A DNA stretch of 64,000 nt, taken from positions 66,921,075 to 66,985,074 of the forward strand of contig JAYGXS010000003.1 in assembly GCA_036362985.1 (NCBI GenBank), written 5' to 3'. This stretch comes from Ligula intestinalis. Lineage: Eukaryota; Platyhelminthes; Cestoda; Diphyllobothriidea; Diphyllobothriidae. Made by a program: the position numbers and the translations under genes. Every line of letters begins with the position of its first letter. The first letter of the stretch is position 1. The notes below the pieces were generated by a model. That model saw only the letters and a list, made by a program, of their open reading frames with translations. It had not been told where the DNA came from and did not search any database. Shown piece by piece: positions 35,166 to 46,497 of this stretch.

Positions 35166-35920
35166 CACCTATCAATGAAGGAAATTCCCTATGCTCACAG
35201 AAGAAAGTCAAGGATACGCTGACTTTCCTTAAGATAGTCAGGATGTGAAATGTAGACAAGTAGAAACAAGTAGTCGTGTCCGATGAATCGCTCTATGAAT
35301 TGCTTTATCCGCCAGATTTAAATTAAAGCTATTTGGGGTCAAAGTCGTAGCATAGTTGAGCGTATTAAAGTTCCCAAGTTAGGCCCTGCAATAATAGTGT
35401 GGTAAGCAATGTCCTTTGGATGATTCTCAGACCTCCACATTGTACCACAGCGTCAAAGAGTGAATTGGTAATATCATAGAAGAGGATTCCAAAGCTGTTT
35501 TTGTTTAAAAATTGTGTGGGCAAATCAGAATTCAAGCATCAAATTGTTCCGAACATGACAAGGACTTTTTTTACAGGACGGAGCTACAGCTCATGCAACT
35601 CTAGAGACCGAGGGGTTGTGGTCAGAGAAAATTCCACGTTTCTGGAGGTAAAAAAATGTGGCTAGCAAATAGTGCTGGGTTAAATCCATTTGAAATCCTT
35701 TGATCAATTGTTGATATTATGGTTGACGAGGAACTACCTGCTCCTACCAGTGTTGCCGGATTGGAGGAATCACTGCTGGACACCTGAAAAAGATCCTTTT
35801 TCAAACTCTGCAGAATCTTCTTCATTGGATACCAAGTAAGATAGAAGTTGTCCTAAAACTTAAAGGAAATTTTTGTTTCAAGTAACTTGCGAAATATATA
35901 TTAGTCTAAGAACTGTGAAT
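35166..35920 (+). pseudogene. Tc1/mariner transposase relic, copy B
   Basis: Transposase remnant with both early catalytic blocks visible: VVVSDESLYELL (about 35267-35302, first D) and QDGATAHATLE (about 35577-35609, second D). After a frame change near 35650 a GLNPFEI block follows, matching the SPDLNPIE region with the E kept. Stops and frameshifts occur throughout. The central text around 'aggccctgcaataat' and 'gtgtggtaagcaatgtccttt' parallels copy C closely. The 37-residue spacing of copy A cannot be checked exactly here because of the frameshift. Confidence 0.75.
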
Positions 35921-36099
35921 GTGCAATTGGGGAGCAAAGAACTTTAAGACACCCCTAACTTATAATAAATTCATTCGTAAACCTTCACAAATTTCTATCC
36001 CTTAACAGGTTCCTTAGCTTGAGTAAGGTTCAACAGAAACCTTGCCTGAATAATGTTGTACATACTATCACCTGTGTTTAAATAGAAGACTGATCACAA

Positions 36100-36880
36100 A
36101 GCAAAAAGCAGCGCACTTTTGTTAACGCTCTCTCCGACACGTCGAAAGTTTACCACCGTCAGGATATTTGATGACGAATGTGAGCAAAATATGAGGGCTA
36201 TATCATGTCCGGTGAGGATGCCATAATTAACTCTGAATATAAATGTCCAAGTTGACCTTTTGAATAACACAAATTGCTCGTGATTCAAGCACTACCTGTG
36301 AAGAAGGCGTCAGTCCCTGCAGCATAAGCATTTAAAACAGGATGTAAATCACCTTTTGCAAGAATCGTTATCGCCTATGGCATATACACACACGCATCGG
36401 TTCGTCGCGTGCGAGTTGCTGCTAGTGTAAATTCGTTTTTAGTTCACAAGTCACCAGCAATAGGCATACATGCTATCGTGTATGAACATTTATAAAGTAA
36501 GGTGAAACGCGGCGCAGCTGTTCAGAAATAAATATTATTTCCCATCATTGAAAAAAATTAAGTATTCCAGTTTGTGGTCCCATATTCAGGGTTTTAGACA
36601 ATAAATAAATAGCATAGCGCATCAGTCAGAAGGGAAACAGACCACCGATGACGTAGGCGGTGCACGTAGACGTCACGTGCATGTAACGATGTTATTTGGA
36701 CGAAGTGGACTTTCGCGGCGGTGGCGTCCACGTCAGAATTAATAACCTTCTTACGCACCGAATTCCAAAGGTGCCAAGGGATCGGTGTGAGTTTTTGCAG
36801 CTGTCGACAGATCTAAATATCACTTCGTGCCTGCCACGTGGAGCAACCTGATACCGAACTTTTAAATGTTAAATAATTGC
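36100..36880 (+). repeat. Duplicated unit BC, downstream half of copy 1 (with repeat E)
   Basis: Aligns with 38868-39530: 'acgctctctccg', 'gtttaccacc', 'caaaatatgagggct', 'acctgtgaag', 'gcatcagtcagaa', 'gaccacc' plus 'gacgtaggcg', then the E block 'ctttcgcggcgg' at 36712. Together with mariner copies B and C, this shows a duplicated segment of at least 1.6 kb. Confidence 0.7.
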
Positions 36881-37370
36881 TTTAAAATTAAATATTCTGT
36901 AATCTTTTTATGCATTTCTCAATCTCGTTGTTTGATGAGGTGTTTCTAAACGATTTTTTTACACAAAATTAGTAAAGGTTACACATTATTTGTACAAGGT
37001 TTACTGCATTGTACAGCATATCAAATATAGTAGAAAACTGTAAACTTGTAAAAACAGCTTCTGGTACTCTGATGGCGCAGAGCTTAGGGGACAGAGATCG
37101 AGTCATAGGTATGATGGAGGCCGGGACGCCAAAGCTGTAGGTGTACCTATCAGGACTATCACATGGTGCTGATAACAGTACAATCGGAGAGGTACCCTCC
37201 CAAAACACAAGCTTTCTGCAAGGCCAAACCGTTTGCAGTGAAATTAAAAATATCCTTATTGCACCGTGCATTTGTAAGCTAATTCAAAGCAGACGGAACC
37301 TCGCAAGGAAACTAAATGCTAACGGTGTGAAGTCCAGTGGAGTCCAGTGTGCGACGGGATTCGCAGGAAA
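36881..37370. other. Spacer between the two duplicated units
   Basis: An unrecognised 100-codon minus frame (36969-37271) and a plus frame (37141-37452) are present. No repeat partner was found for this stretch. Confidence 0.35.
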
Positions 37371-37383
37371 GTTTGACTGTTAT

Positions 37384-38110
37384 CGCCTATCACAGAAGGA
37401 AATTCCCTCTGCTAACATAAAAACAAGTCAGGCATACGATGACCTTCCTTAAAATGGTCAGGATGTGAAATGAAGTTGACCGGAAACAATTCATATTCTC
37501 CAATGAACCGCTGAACGAACTGTTCCATCTGTCAAACAAAAAACATTCAGTTATTTGTGGTGTAGGCCTCAACATGGTTGAGCATGTTAGAGTTTCTATG
37601 TTAGGCCCTGCAGTAATCGTGTGGTGTGCAATGTCCTTTGGATGGTTCTCAGACCTCCGCATTGTACCACAGCCTCAGAGAGTGAATTGGTAATATTATA
37701 AAAGAGGATCCTGAAGCTGTACCTGTTTAAAAGATTGGAAAAATTGTGTGCGCAAGTCAGAATTCGAAAATACATTGTTCCGGACATGACAAAGACTATT
37801 TTATTACAGAACGGAGCCACAACTCATATAACTCTAGGGACCAAGGAGTTGCGATTAGAGAAAATTCCACATTCCTTAAAAAGTCATATGCAGCTAGCAA
37901 ATAGCTATAAAAAGTCTTGATCAGTTGGTTGACGAAAAACTGCCTGTTCCTACTATTGTTGGTAGATTGGCGATATTCCTGCTGAACGCCTGGAGATACA
38001 TCGTCTCGAAAACTTTCCAGAATCTATTTGTTCGATATAAGCTGTCCTTGATTGCTTAGGAAATCTTTTAATTAAATTGTGAAATATATATTATTTAAGA
38101 ACCTGTGGAT
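37384..38110 (+). pseudogene. Tc1/mariner transposase relic, copy C
   Basis: Parallel to copy B in order and text. The first block reads FSNEPLNELF (catalytic D changed to N). The second, in the open frame 37735-37920, reads QNGATTHITL (catalytic D changed to N). The third block is deleted or scrambled after 37890. A readable middle stretch gives GPAVIVWCAMSFGWFSDL. Both visible catalytic aspartates are mutated, so it is certainly dead. Confidence 0.75.
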
Positions 38111-38205
38111 GGGTCAGAAGGCAGCAAACAACTTTGAGACACCCCTGACCTACCATAAATTAATTCGAAAACCTTTAAAATATGCTTTCCTTTCATAGAT
38201 TAAAT

Positions 38206-38760
38206 GGCAACAGTAGCTTATGGTGTCCCCTGATTAATCCCTACTCCCAGCATACTGTCCTATAAAAAAGGTGGTTATGGGTTTTATGGGTGGAATATTA
38301 GCACACACGGTGGAAATTTCTTGAAAAACTGCTAGATAAATTTTAATTTTATTGTATTTAGAAGTGTTGCTTATTTATATCTGTAGATTTTCTTAATCTG
38401 CACTATCGTTTAGCGTATTGTGGAAAAACCAAATTATAAAATTGCGGGTTTCTTGAAAATTGTGGTAACGAGGTCGTCTACTTCAACTTACCTGAGGTCC
38501 GACTTACCGTTCTGGAGTTAGATTTGTATAGTCCATGGCTCAAAGCGCCACGCACACCTTGAAATTACATGCGGAAAAACTTATTCCGAGCAGCCGCGGA
38601 AAACAACTTCAACTACATTTTTTCACTTACCTTAAAAAAATTTCATTCTCTGCCTTTCCTACTTCGCCACCCCACAGAGATCCTATAACCACCGTCTTCG
38701 CAGGACAAGATGCTAGGTTAAGGGTTATATGAGGGGGCCTACATAAGCTTTTTTGCCGAT
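38206..38760 (+). repeat. Repeat R copy 1 (about 555 bp)
   Basis: Aligns with 39545-40124: 'gcaac', 'gtagcttatg', 'tgtatttagaagtgttg', 'attgtggaaaaacc', 'gtctacttcaacttac', 'acatgcggaaaaac', 'ataaccaccg' and 'ttttttgccg'. It interrupts the second BC unit, since the matching point in the first unit (about 36000-36100) lacks it. This marks R as mobile. Ends are not clearly inverted. A TATA-like 'ctatataagc' (in copy 2) lies near the 3' end. Confidence 0.75.
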
Positions 38761-38867
38761 TTAGGATTTAAGGATTCAATGGATACTTTGCCTAGCTATA
38801 GTTGCGGGTGCAACTGCTTTTGTTTGACTAGGAGAAGGATAATTACACTAAAATCAGTCCAGTTTTG

Positions 38868-39530
38868 AACGTTCTCTCCGTCACGCCCAAGGTTTACCAC
38901 CATCAGGATATCCGATGACAAATTTGGGCAAAATATGAGGGCTTTATCTTGTCTGGTGATGATGCTTTAAGTAATTCTGAATATAGATGCACAATTTAAT
39001 CTTCTTAGTGACAGAAATTACATTGATTGAAGAGCTACCTGTGAAGACGATTTCGTTCCTACCAACATCAACATTCAAAACATGATGTAGATCGCGTATG
39101 CAAGAATCATAATCACATAAGTCATATGAATGCACAAATTGGTTCCTCTTGTGCAAGCCATCGCTAGTATACATTAGTTTTTATGGCAAAAAGCTCCAGC
39201 AGTAGGCGTTCATGCTATAGTTAATGAACATTTATAGGGCTATGACAAACGCGATGCAGCTTTTCAAAAATATAATATCATTTATTCTCACTGGAAACAA
39301 GTTAGTATTCCAATTTGCGATCCTATATTGAAAGTACGATGATGCATCAGTCAGAAAGGAATGAGACCACCAGTGACGTAGGCGTTGCACGTAGGTGTAA
39401 CTTGTATGTAACGATTTTTATTTGGATGAAGTGAACTTTCGCGGCGGCGGCGTCCAGGTCAGACTTCATCACCTGCCCACACATGACATCCCAAAGGCGC
39501 TAGGGGAGTGAAGCCGATTGGGTGTGGGCG
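38868..39530 (+). repeat. Duplicated unit BC, downstream half of copy 2
   Basis: See 36100-36880. It ends inside repeat E at about 39530, where R copy 2 begins. Confidence 0.7.
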
Positions 39531-39544
39531 TTCGGACTAGCCAA

Positions 39545-40124
39545 GGCAACGGTAGCTTATGTAATCCCACACATCAATCTTTACAACCTGCATGTTCTCC
39601 TACGAAGTCGGTGGTCATCGGGTTTAATTGGCGGGGAATTAGGAAAAGCAGTGGAATATACTTTAATAAATGCTAAATGCATTTTTATTTTACTGTATTT
39701 AGAAGTGTTGTTGATTTTTATCTATAGATTATCCTAATTTGTATTATTGTTTAACTTATTGTGGAAAAACCCGCTGAGCAAATTGCAGGTTTCTTGAATT
39801 ACCCGAAAAATTAAAATAGTGGTTAGGAGGCCGTCTACTTCAACTTACGTGTGGTCCGACTTACCGTCCTGGAGTAAGATTAGTCTAGTCCGCGGCGCAA
39901 AACACCGTGCACACCTTCAATTTACATGCGGAAAAACCTGTTATCGGCGGCCGCGGGAATCAATTATGACTAAATTGTTTTCACTTTACACTTACTTCTA
40001 AAAATTTCTTCCTTTACCAATCCTATTTTTCCACCCCACAAAACTCTATAACCACCGTTTTTGCAGGACAAAATGCTGGGTCTAAGGCTATATGAGTGGG
40101 GCTATATAAGCTGCTTTTTTGCCG
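39545..40124 (+). repeat. Repeat R copy 2, inserted within repeat E
   Basis: About 580 bp. The E sequence stops at about 39530 ('gattgggtg' then 'gggcgtt') and resumes at about 40141 ('gccaggagtaacctgatcc'), compared with uninterrupted E at 31640-31710. R therefore inserted into E, with loss of some 30 bp. Confidence 0.7.
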
Positions 40125-40523
40125 AAATATCTTAAGAGCAGTTAATGCGGGCCAGGAGTAACCTGATCCTTAGCTTTCCGCTTGACTGAGTGTAGCATGA
40201 CCCTTGCGGAAGTGATAGTGGTAATAAAACTATTCGTTCATATCGCATAAAACCTGTAATTGAGAATTTTCCAACCAATTAAAAATGTATTATAGTTCTG
40301 ACTTCATCTAGAAGGGCTCGTTATTACACTGTTTTAGAAGCAATCAACTGTTAGCATCTTTATTTTAACGCATTGAGGCAAACGTTTGCATGCCAGGTAT
40401 GTGTATAGATACAGGAAGAGAAGGCATTTCAATCACCGGAAATAAAGACCGATTAAATCTGGCGTAGTGTATCGCATACCATGTCTAAACTGACCCCGGA
40501 ATTACACAGAATAGACCAGATAT

Positions 40524-40787
40524 ATGATTTGTTCGTGCATATATGAACATAAGCTGGCTGTCAGACGCGATGACGCATTGTCACAAGTTGCTGCCAACAC
40601 CTACGGGTTTAACTACGACTTAAACATCGAAGCTGCGAGGATAATCGCCCACGCCGGCAACAAAGCAGGCCGAGAATTAATTGAAGGCTGTGCCTCAGAT
40701 GAGAAATCAGTCAATCGATTTATCGATCTGGTGCCGGCATGCATCGCCCTGCGTGAGCATCTCCGGACTTACGGCACTGGCGGTTGA
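40524..40787 (+). pseudogene. PLE GIY-YIG endonuclease, C-terminal fragment (lineage 1)
   Basis: An 88-codon remnant that begins inside the endonuclease at the IYEHKLAVRR block just after the GIY-YIG core, then ALSQVAANTYGFNYD, IIAHAGNKAGRELIEG and VNRFIDLVPA. These are the standard C-terminal blocks of PLE endonucleases. The E of RELIEG is the catalytic-type glutamate. The GIY-YIG core itself is missing. The upstream Met is not a true start. The tail (to about 40900) holds a damaged type 2 hammerhead-like block at 40850-40895. Confidence 0.85.
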
Positions 40788-40849
40788 TTGGCCCCTTTCG
40801 CCACCTTGCACCCCATAGCTGCTGCTTGTTTCGCGTTGAAGCTTTTTTT

Positions 40850-40895
40850 CTGACGATGGGCTCCAGTAAAAACTCAAAAGCTCAACCAAAACGTC
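40850..40895 (+). ncRNA. Damaged hammerhead-like core (type 2)
   Basis: CTGACGA at 40850-40856 is followed by a possible stem II (GGGCT with AGCTC), but the expected CGAAAC reads CAAAAC, so the second core box is broken. Confidence 0.35.
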
Positions 40896-40899
40896 TTCT

Positions 40900-43750
40900 T
40901 CTTCTTTATTCATCTTTCTTCTATTGTCATTTTTATTTCGGCTTTTATGTATACCATCGGCGAAGCAAACGACGCGTAATCGACTGCTTTGTTACACCAT
41001 CCCATCTGCATTACTAATAACCAATTATATTACTCGCATTCAGCCTAAGACTTACCCTTATATGCCTGCAGATAGAAACGTGTATGCGCTGGTTAGGAAA
41101 GTGATACGCAACCCAAAAATCAGCAGGTATTTTGAACGATTTACGCAGCTTACTCGCCGTAATGCTTCTACCGACAAAATGACCATTATTGCCGTCCAAC
41201 TTTTCGTCTGTACACTAAAAGTTGGATCGTGAAAGTATCCGTTCTGCAAAAATTATATTGGGTTCCGCTTCCCCAAGTATTCTGTTAAATACTGGTTGGT
41301 TAATCGATACTAAACGATTATGTAGTGCATACCTTTCAAGTGAATGTCTGTGCATTTGCATCTTTGCGTGGAAAATTTTATCACTGCGTTGTGCGGACGA
41401 TGACCAGCTTCGTGGGGGAGATTACGGGCGGTGTTGCAGAAATGGTTGCAGGTACACTTGCTTCAAGGCGCTCATGCACTCATGCAGCTCTTCTGCTCGC
41501 ATAAAGAATGACTTTAAAGATTGTTTTTATAGCGGACGTTCGAAGCCATTGTTTTGCCCTATATTAAAATTATTCAGTGTAAGTTCTATAGGCATAAGAT
41601 CCAATAGTCGACTGGGATAATGTACTAAATGTTCGGATATACTATGCAGCTGCACTCGAAGTGCGTTTTCACGTGCCTCCGGGACATGATAGGTAAGGTA
41701 CCGTTAATAGTTTCCTCTGGCTTACTAATGTTTTTGAATGGTCGATAATTAGTAGCTTGATAATGCTAATACATACAGCGTGAATGCGCTGAGGCCGACT
41801 ATGTTTACTCACCTGGGAAATCCATTTGCAAGACCATTGTCCAAATGTAACCATTTGCAAAAACGTGGTCAACAATCCTGATTTTTGAACTGAAAATGGG
41901 ATTTATTTCCCCAACTTGTATGGGTTATTTCTAAACAGACATATTCGACCTTCGTCTCCTGGCGTTGGACCCAAGCAGTACACTCCTTATTCCAGATTTT
42001 AATCGCTCCAAAGATCGGAGCACGTCCATTTTCCGTCAAATAGATGAATAAGCCTATGGACTTTTAGTTCGGTTTAGGCACACTCCTTTAAAAGGCTATC
42101 TCGGAGTAACTGCCTGTTCTGCAACCTCTAGAACTATTTTAAAAGTAGGAAGAGATTAGATTTGATGCGCAGCAGCGAATGAGACGTCTTTTTGGCATTG
42201 CCGAGTTATCCATAGCTAGGATGGCAGCAATTCCAAGGCAGAATACGTAGGACAAAGAATCTAACAAACACGGAACTAACTGATAAAGGCAGCAGCACGT
42301 CCTGTGGGCTTATCACTGACCTATTCAGTCAGCAGACCGCCCACGCAACAGCTGCAACCGAAATCAAGAACATGCGCACTTACACAGTACAGACTGTCTG
42401 AAAAATCTAGTTCACGCTTGATTAACTTTTCTGAAACACAGAAAGCCTCACCCTTCGCTGTGTTATCTATGACAGATATGACCTGTCTATTGAAATTCTG
42501 AAACGAGTTTTTTATCAGACAGGATAACGTAGGTGGGACGTTTATATTAATCATTAGGCAACACGATCCAAAGTTAATTCAGTCATGCTGAGCTGATGAC
42601 TACTAAACAAGCCGCTTTCTGCCTTCTGCCTAAATAGAAATCCGTACAAAATTGACAACTTAAACAACATACATTTTTCTCAATTATATTTAGGTCATTA
42701 CAGATGTAAGTTTATTTCATAGAGAATATGCCCCAAAGTATGATTTTATTTTATTCATTTGATAGAAAAGTTGCGTTTTTTATAGGTTGTACTTGAAAAA
42801 TGTTTTGGATGTTCAAAAAGTAGCAAGTTATGAGATCTTTAAATAATAAAAAATTATATTCCCTCAAATACCATTCCTGAATACTAATTATCCCTACGTA
42901 TAAACTATACAATATTCCCCTTTTTACAGCAAAATTTTATAACCATCATGTGACACTTTCCCAGTAGCCTAGTGAACTGAATGATTTAAGTTAAATTTAT
43001 ACAGCGTTAAATAACATTCAGAAATTGAAAAAAGGTGTCGAATGCCGAAACGTATCCTTCTTTCGTTTCAAAAATTTGAAGAGAATGTTACGTACAGCCA
43101 AAAGATTACATGAGAAAATATCACCGTGATTTTTCTCTATAAGTCATATAAGACAGTATGATAATCTTGATAATCAATGATACAATATGTATTGTTTAAG
43201 TAGATAGTGTCACAATTAATGGTTTAACCGTGGCCGGAAAAGGTTTGCTACAAAACAAAAACCTTACCGGACTTCAATATCTTACAATTATGCGCTGACG
43301 TAACGAATATTTCCACGTTATTTAGGAAATTTGCAACACATGTTGGAAATTGAATGAACATTTAATAACAAAGGAAAGCTACCACAGCACTGATGCAGTA
43401 GCTGATAATAGGCGTGTTCTACGCCTAATGCCAAAAGCAGATACCAACAGGAAACTTTGCTACGAGAAGCGTTTGTTGGCGGTCGATGTAGGAACCCTTG
43501 CAAAGGAGAGTTTTAATTTGACAAAGCTGCTTGCAAAATCACGCAAAGTCTGTTTTTAGTTGAACGGAGAATAAATTGCAACCAGTCCCAAAAGAACGCA
43601 TGTCGTAATTACACTACCTTTCACAGTCTTTCGCAAAACTGTTTCGACCCCAAGTATGTAAGAATTGCAATAGCTTTGACGCAATTATTTACTGGTGGTA
43701 AAACAAGGTACCTCAGTGAATACAGTGGACGTCGACCGTTGCGATGGCGT
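40900..43750. other. Long spacer
   Basis: Plus frames of 102 (40924-41232) and 132 codons (41222-41620) have no motif I recognise and no partner elsewhere. The rest is AT-rich. Confidence 0.35.
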
Positions 43751-44006
43751 ATATATTACGTGCCAGAATCTGTTCAAAATACCGAAATATGCGACATACT
43801 GATACTTTTTCGGTAATTGGCATTGATTCATGTTGTGATACCAATTATCATATAGTGTATTCTAAAGATATTTTAGTCATGGTAGAATGTGGGCTTTTTA
43901 ACGAGCCTTGTTCTGACCTTTAAAAAACTTAGGTACTGTTGAACGTAACCACTCAAATAATATGCATTTTTATCATTGATTTTGACAGCTTATATAAATT
44001 AAAATA

Positions 44007-44402
44007 CAGGGTGCCCCAAAAAATATATACACATTTTAAGTAGATATAAACTTGGTGCTTATTATAATTGTGTTATTTCAAAGACGTAAAAATATTTAAA
44101 AGTTATCATTTTATTGTTTCTTTACTGCATGTTGACTATTGCAAACGTGACTGAATTGAGAGAAGCTGCCGAACATGAATGCACACGAATACCAAGTGAA
44201 TTGTTTCATGGTGCGTGCGATTCCATTGCTTTGCGTTGCCAGCAGTGCCATGATCACAATGGACGGCAGTTTGAGAACGTTCACTGAAGAAAACAATAAA
44301 ATGCTACTTGTAAATATTTTCAAAATTTTGCAATAATACAATTATGTTAAATACCAATTTTAAAATGATGTAAAATGTGTATACATTTTATGTGACACCC
44401 TG
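44007..44402. mobile_element. 396-bp MITE with TA target duplication
   Basis: Terminal inverted repeats CAGGGTG...TATACACATTTT at 44007-44037 and the inverse at about 44371-44402, flanked by TA on both sides (44005-44006, 44403-44404), as for Tc1/mariner-type insertions. The other arm of the surrounding palindrome keeps the uninterrupted 'aaaatatattttat' sequence, confirming the ends. A 76-codon minus-strand frame lies inside but no transposase motif is visible, so it is probably non-autonomous. Confidence 0.85.
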
Positions 44403-44903
44403 TATATTTTATAGATAACCTAAACAAAAATATTATTTCTTGTACTCGTTTGAAAGAAAACTATGCCTCCTTTAAATTTTATACTCAAAAAAGATCTATC
44501 TTTCGATTTAAGACAAATTTCTCATTATGAGCTTTTTACGGTTGTGAGGTTTTCATTCATAGCACCTCGTATCCGTCACTATATAAATACTGCCTATACT
44601 GTATAAAGCATGCTTCATATCTATTGCAAAAGTCTATGAGAACTATGTGGCTTCTTTCTCAAACTGTAGACGAAATTGTAGTTTTCCTTCAAAAGGATGT
44701 ACACAGTGCGCAGTTTGTAAACCTTGAATTCTAGCGTAGCAGACAGTAAGTTTCGAAATTTTTCAGCAATTAAGAAACTTTTTTTCAAATCAAAAGATAC
44801 GCTTTCTTGAATTAAAATATTTAAAGGAGGCGTAGTTTTCTTCTAAACGAGTACAAGAAATATTTTTTTCGTTAATGGTTGATGGTTTCCATAAAATATA
44901 TTT

Positions 44904-45137
44904 TTATTTATTAAGGCCGTCAAAATCAATCATAAATCTTATACTATTCAAGTGGTTACTTTTTACAGTACATAAGTTTTGTAAGTGGTCAGAACGAAGC
45001 TCGGTAAAAAGCCCACATCCTTTCATGACTGGAATAACTTCAGAATAGACTACACGATTATCAGTATCACAACATGAGTCAAAGCCGATTACCGAAAGAG
45101 TATCAATATTTCGCATATGTCGGCATGTTACACGCAT
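44904..45137 (-). CDS. Unrecognised short frame in the right arm of element P
   Basis: 77 codons: RHMRNIDTLSVIGFDSCCDT near the start, then VMKGCGLFTE. The left arm encodes a parallel peptide in the matching frame (NMRHTDTFSVIGIDSCCDT, CGLFNE) before a stop. I do not recognise the family. The conserved peptide suggests a piece of a coding element, but a host gene is unlikely. Confidence 0.35.
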   Translation of the reverse strand: MRVTCRHMRNIDTLSVIGFDSCCDTDNRVVYSEVIPVMKGCGLFTELRSDHLQNLCTVKSNHLNSIRFMIDFDGLNK

Positions 45138-45158
45138 TCTGACGCGTAATGTCGTCAG

Positions 45159-45302
45159 ATGTACTGCCTCATTGCAGGCGACTTAAATCTTCCTGAAGTT
45201 GAATGGTTTCCATCCTCCCGTTCGAGAAAGTTCGTTACACTTCTTGAGACCAAAGATAGCGGCATGTGCATTCAGGTTTTCAGTTTTCCCACCCAGGGTT
45301 AA
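45159..45302 (+). pseudogene. LINE APE endonuclease fragment
   Basis: 47 codons with CLIAGDLNLPEVEWF, the GDFNxPxIxW motif region of LINE apurinic-type endonucleases that nick the target DNA. It then has a FSFPTQG block and a stop at 45300. It is only a small central part of the domain. Confidence 0.75.
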
Positions 45303-45921
45303 ATCATACTGGGTCTTTTTTCAGTGGGTGTTATCTACCATTGTCAGTGTCATAATGTGATCTAGATTATAGTCGTTTCTACCTTAAAACTTGATGCTGA
45401 CGAAACGTTTTCCAAAAATATGTTTTATTCTATGATTTCCGATCAGAAGATTCGGGGGAATTAAGGACACATCCTAATTCCCACGACTGATCTGACTTCT
45501 TGCTAAGTTTGAATGTGAACCTTCGTACTGATACACTGTAAAACGTTCTCGATCCACTTATTGTTTTGTTTCCCGTAAGGAAATAATTGATATCAAGTGT
45601 ATATATACCCTCCCATTACATCTTTCTATCGCAGACTGCGTAGATTTTCATATGGATTCCATCAACAAAACCATATCTCCGTTCTGCCCTCCATCCAACG
45701 TATCTTTGAGCAGGCTAGGAGGCTGTCCGAAGAAAAACAGCTGGCCATTGAGATAAACTTTGCTGAAAAAACTTCGCTAAATGTTGTGAATCTCTTTTTC
45801 TGCATAGTAAAATCTCAGAGCAGAATGCGGCATTCCGTACTTCGAAATGCCTTAGTGAACCCCATAGCTGACGCTTAGTTGACGGCTGATATCTTCCATG
45901 GTTTCTTGCTGAGAACATTCA

Positions 45922-46497
45922 TTGAAACCTCGGTCGATCCACTTTCGGCATCCGGGCTTGGACTGGTGCCGTCCTCGAAAAAACTGTTACTCTTATCAAC
46001 CTCAGCTAAACATAGAAGGTCATGACCTAAATTGGCCCGCAGTCCTAAAGAATCTGGGTAAACTTTATTCTTATAGTCTTGCTGTGTCAGAGTTATGCGC
46101 TCTGGTTTCCTCGAAAGCGCGCCCAACTACCAGATTTATTCTCAGAACATTTAAAAACATCGATTGCAGAACCAGGCTTTACAAAACGTACGGTAGACCT
46201 TGTCTGGAATACTGGTGGTTTCTCTTTAGCCTTCTGCGTGCTATCGAACGGACAAAAGAGAATTGGTCCAGTATTTCGTTACCGAACGTGTTTTCTCTTC
46301 AGGACACCCTAACTTGTCCTACCAGCAGCGTTGTACACCGAATAACCTCGATCCGTTGCGGTTTTGCAGATTACAGGGGGGAGCATTTTTACTTTTCAAA
46401 CCTTTTAAACAGTTGTATCTTCAATCCCCTTACTAATCTGAAGCATCACGACCACTCTGGATGCACAATTCACCAGAGACCACCAGTTGGTTATTAG
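45922..46497 (+). pseudogene. LINE reverse transcriptase, C-terminal fragment
   Basis: 191-codon frame. Residues about 70-101 contain FILRTF, then LYKTYGRPCLEYWW, the conserved thumb-side block of CR1/Jockey-type RTs (usually YKxYVRPxLEY). Catalytic motifs are absent. The first 60 codons are probably linker in shifted frame. Confidence 0.75.

Larger units (their letters stand above)
43752..45152. mobile_element. Foldback element P with long inverted arms
   Basis: Left arm 43752-44500 (interrupted by a 396-bp MITE) and right arm about 44810-45152. Inverting the right arm gives about 75-80% identity to the left over some 340 bp. Anchors are 'ttttgacagc' with its inverse at 44917, 'catgttgtgat' with 'atcacaacatg', and 'tttcttgtactcgttt' with 'acgagtacaagaaa'. 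The loop (44500-44808) recurs alone at 17275-17545. Both arms encode versions of the same peptide (see findings). The class is unknown. Confidence 0.8.

Noticed and set aside
38206..40124. Repeat R pair as LTRs of a retrovirus-like element
   Set aside because: The interval between them is the downstream half of a duplicated unit found elsewhere without R, there is no gag/pol, and the ends are not TG...CA.
41222..41620. 132-codon plus frame as an exon
   Set aside because: No recognisable domain, no partner copy, and splice sites cannot be judged by eye.
42680..43200. Possible third copy of foldback element P
   Set aside because: Only a short 'ttatgagat' type match was found; the rest does not align.
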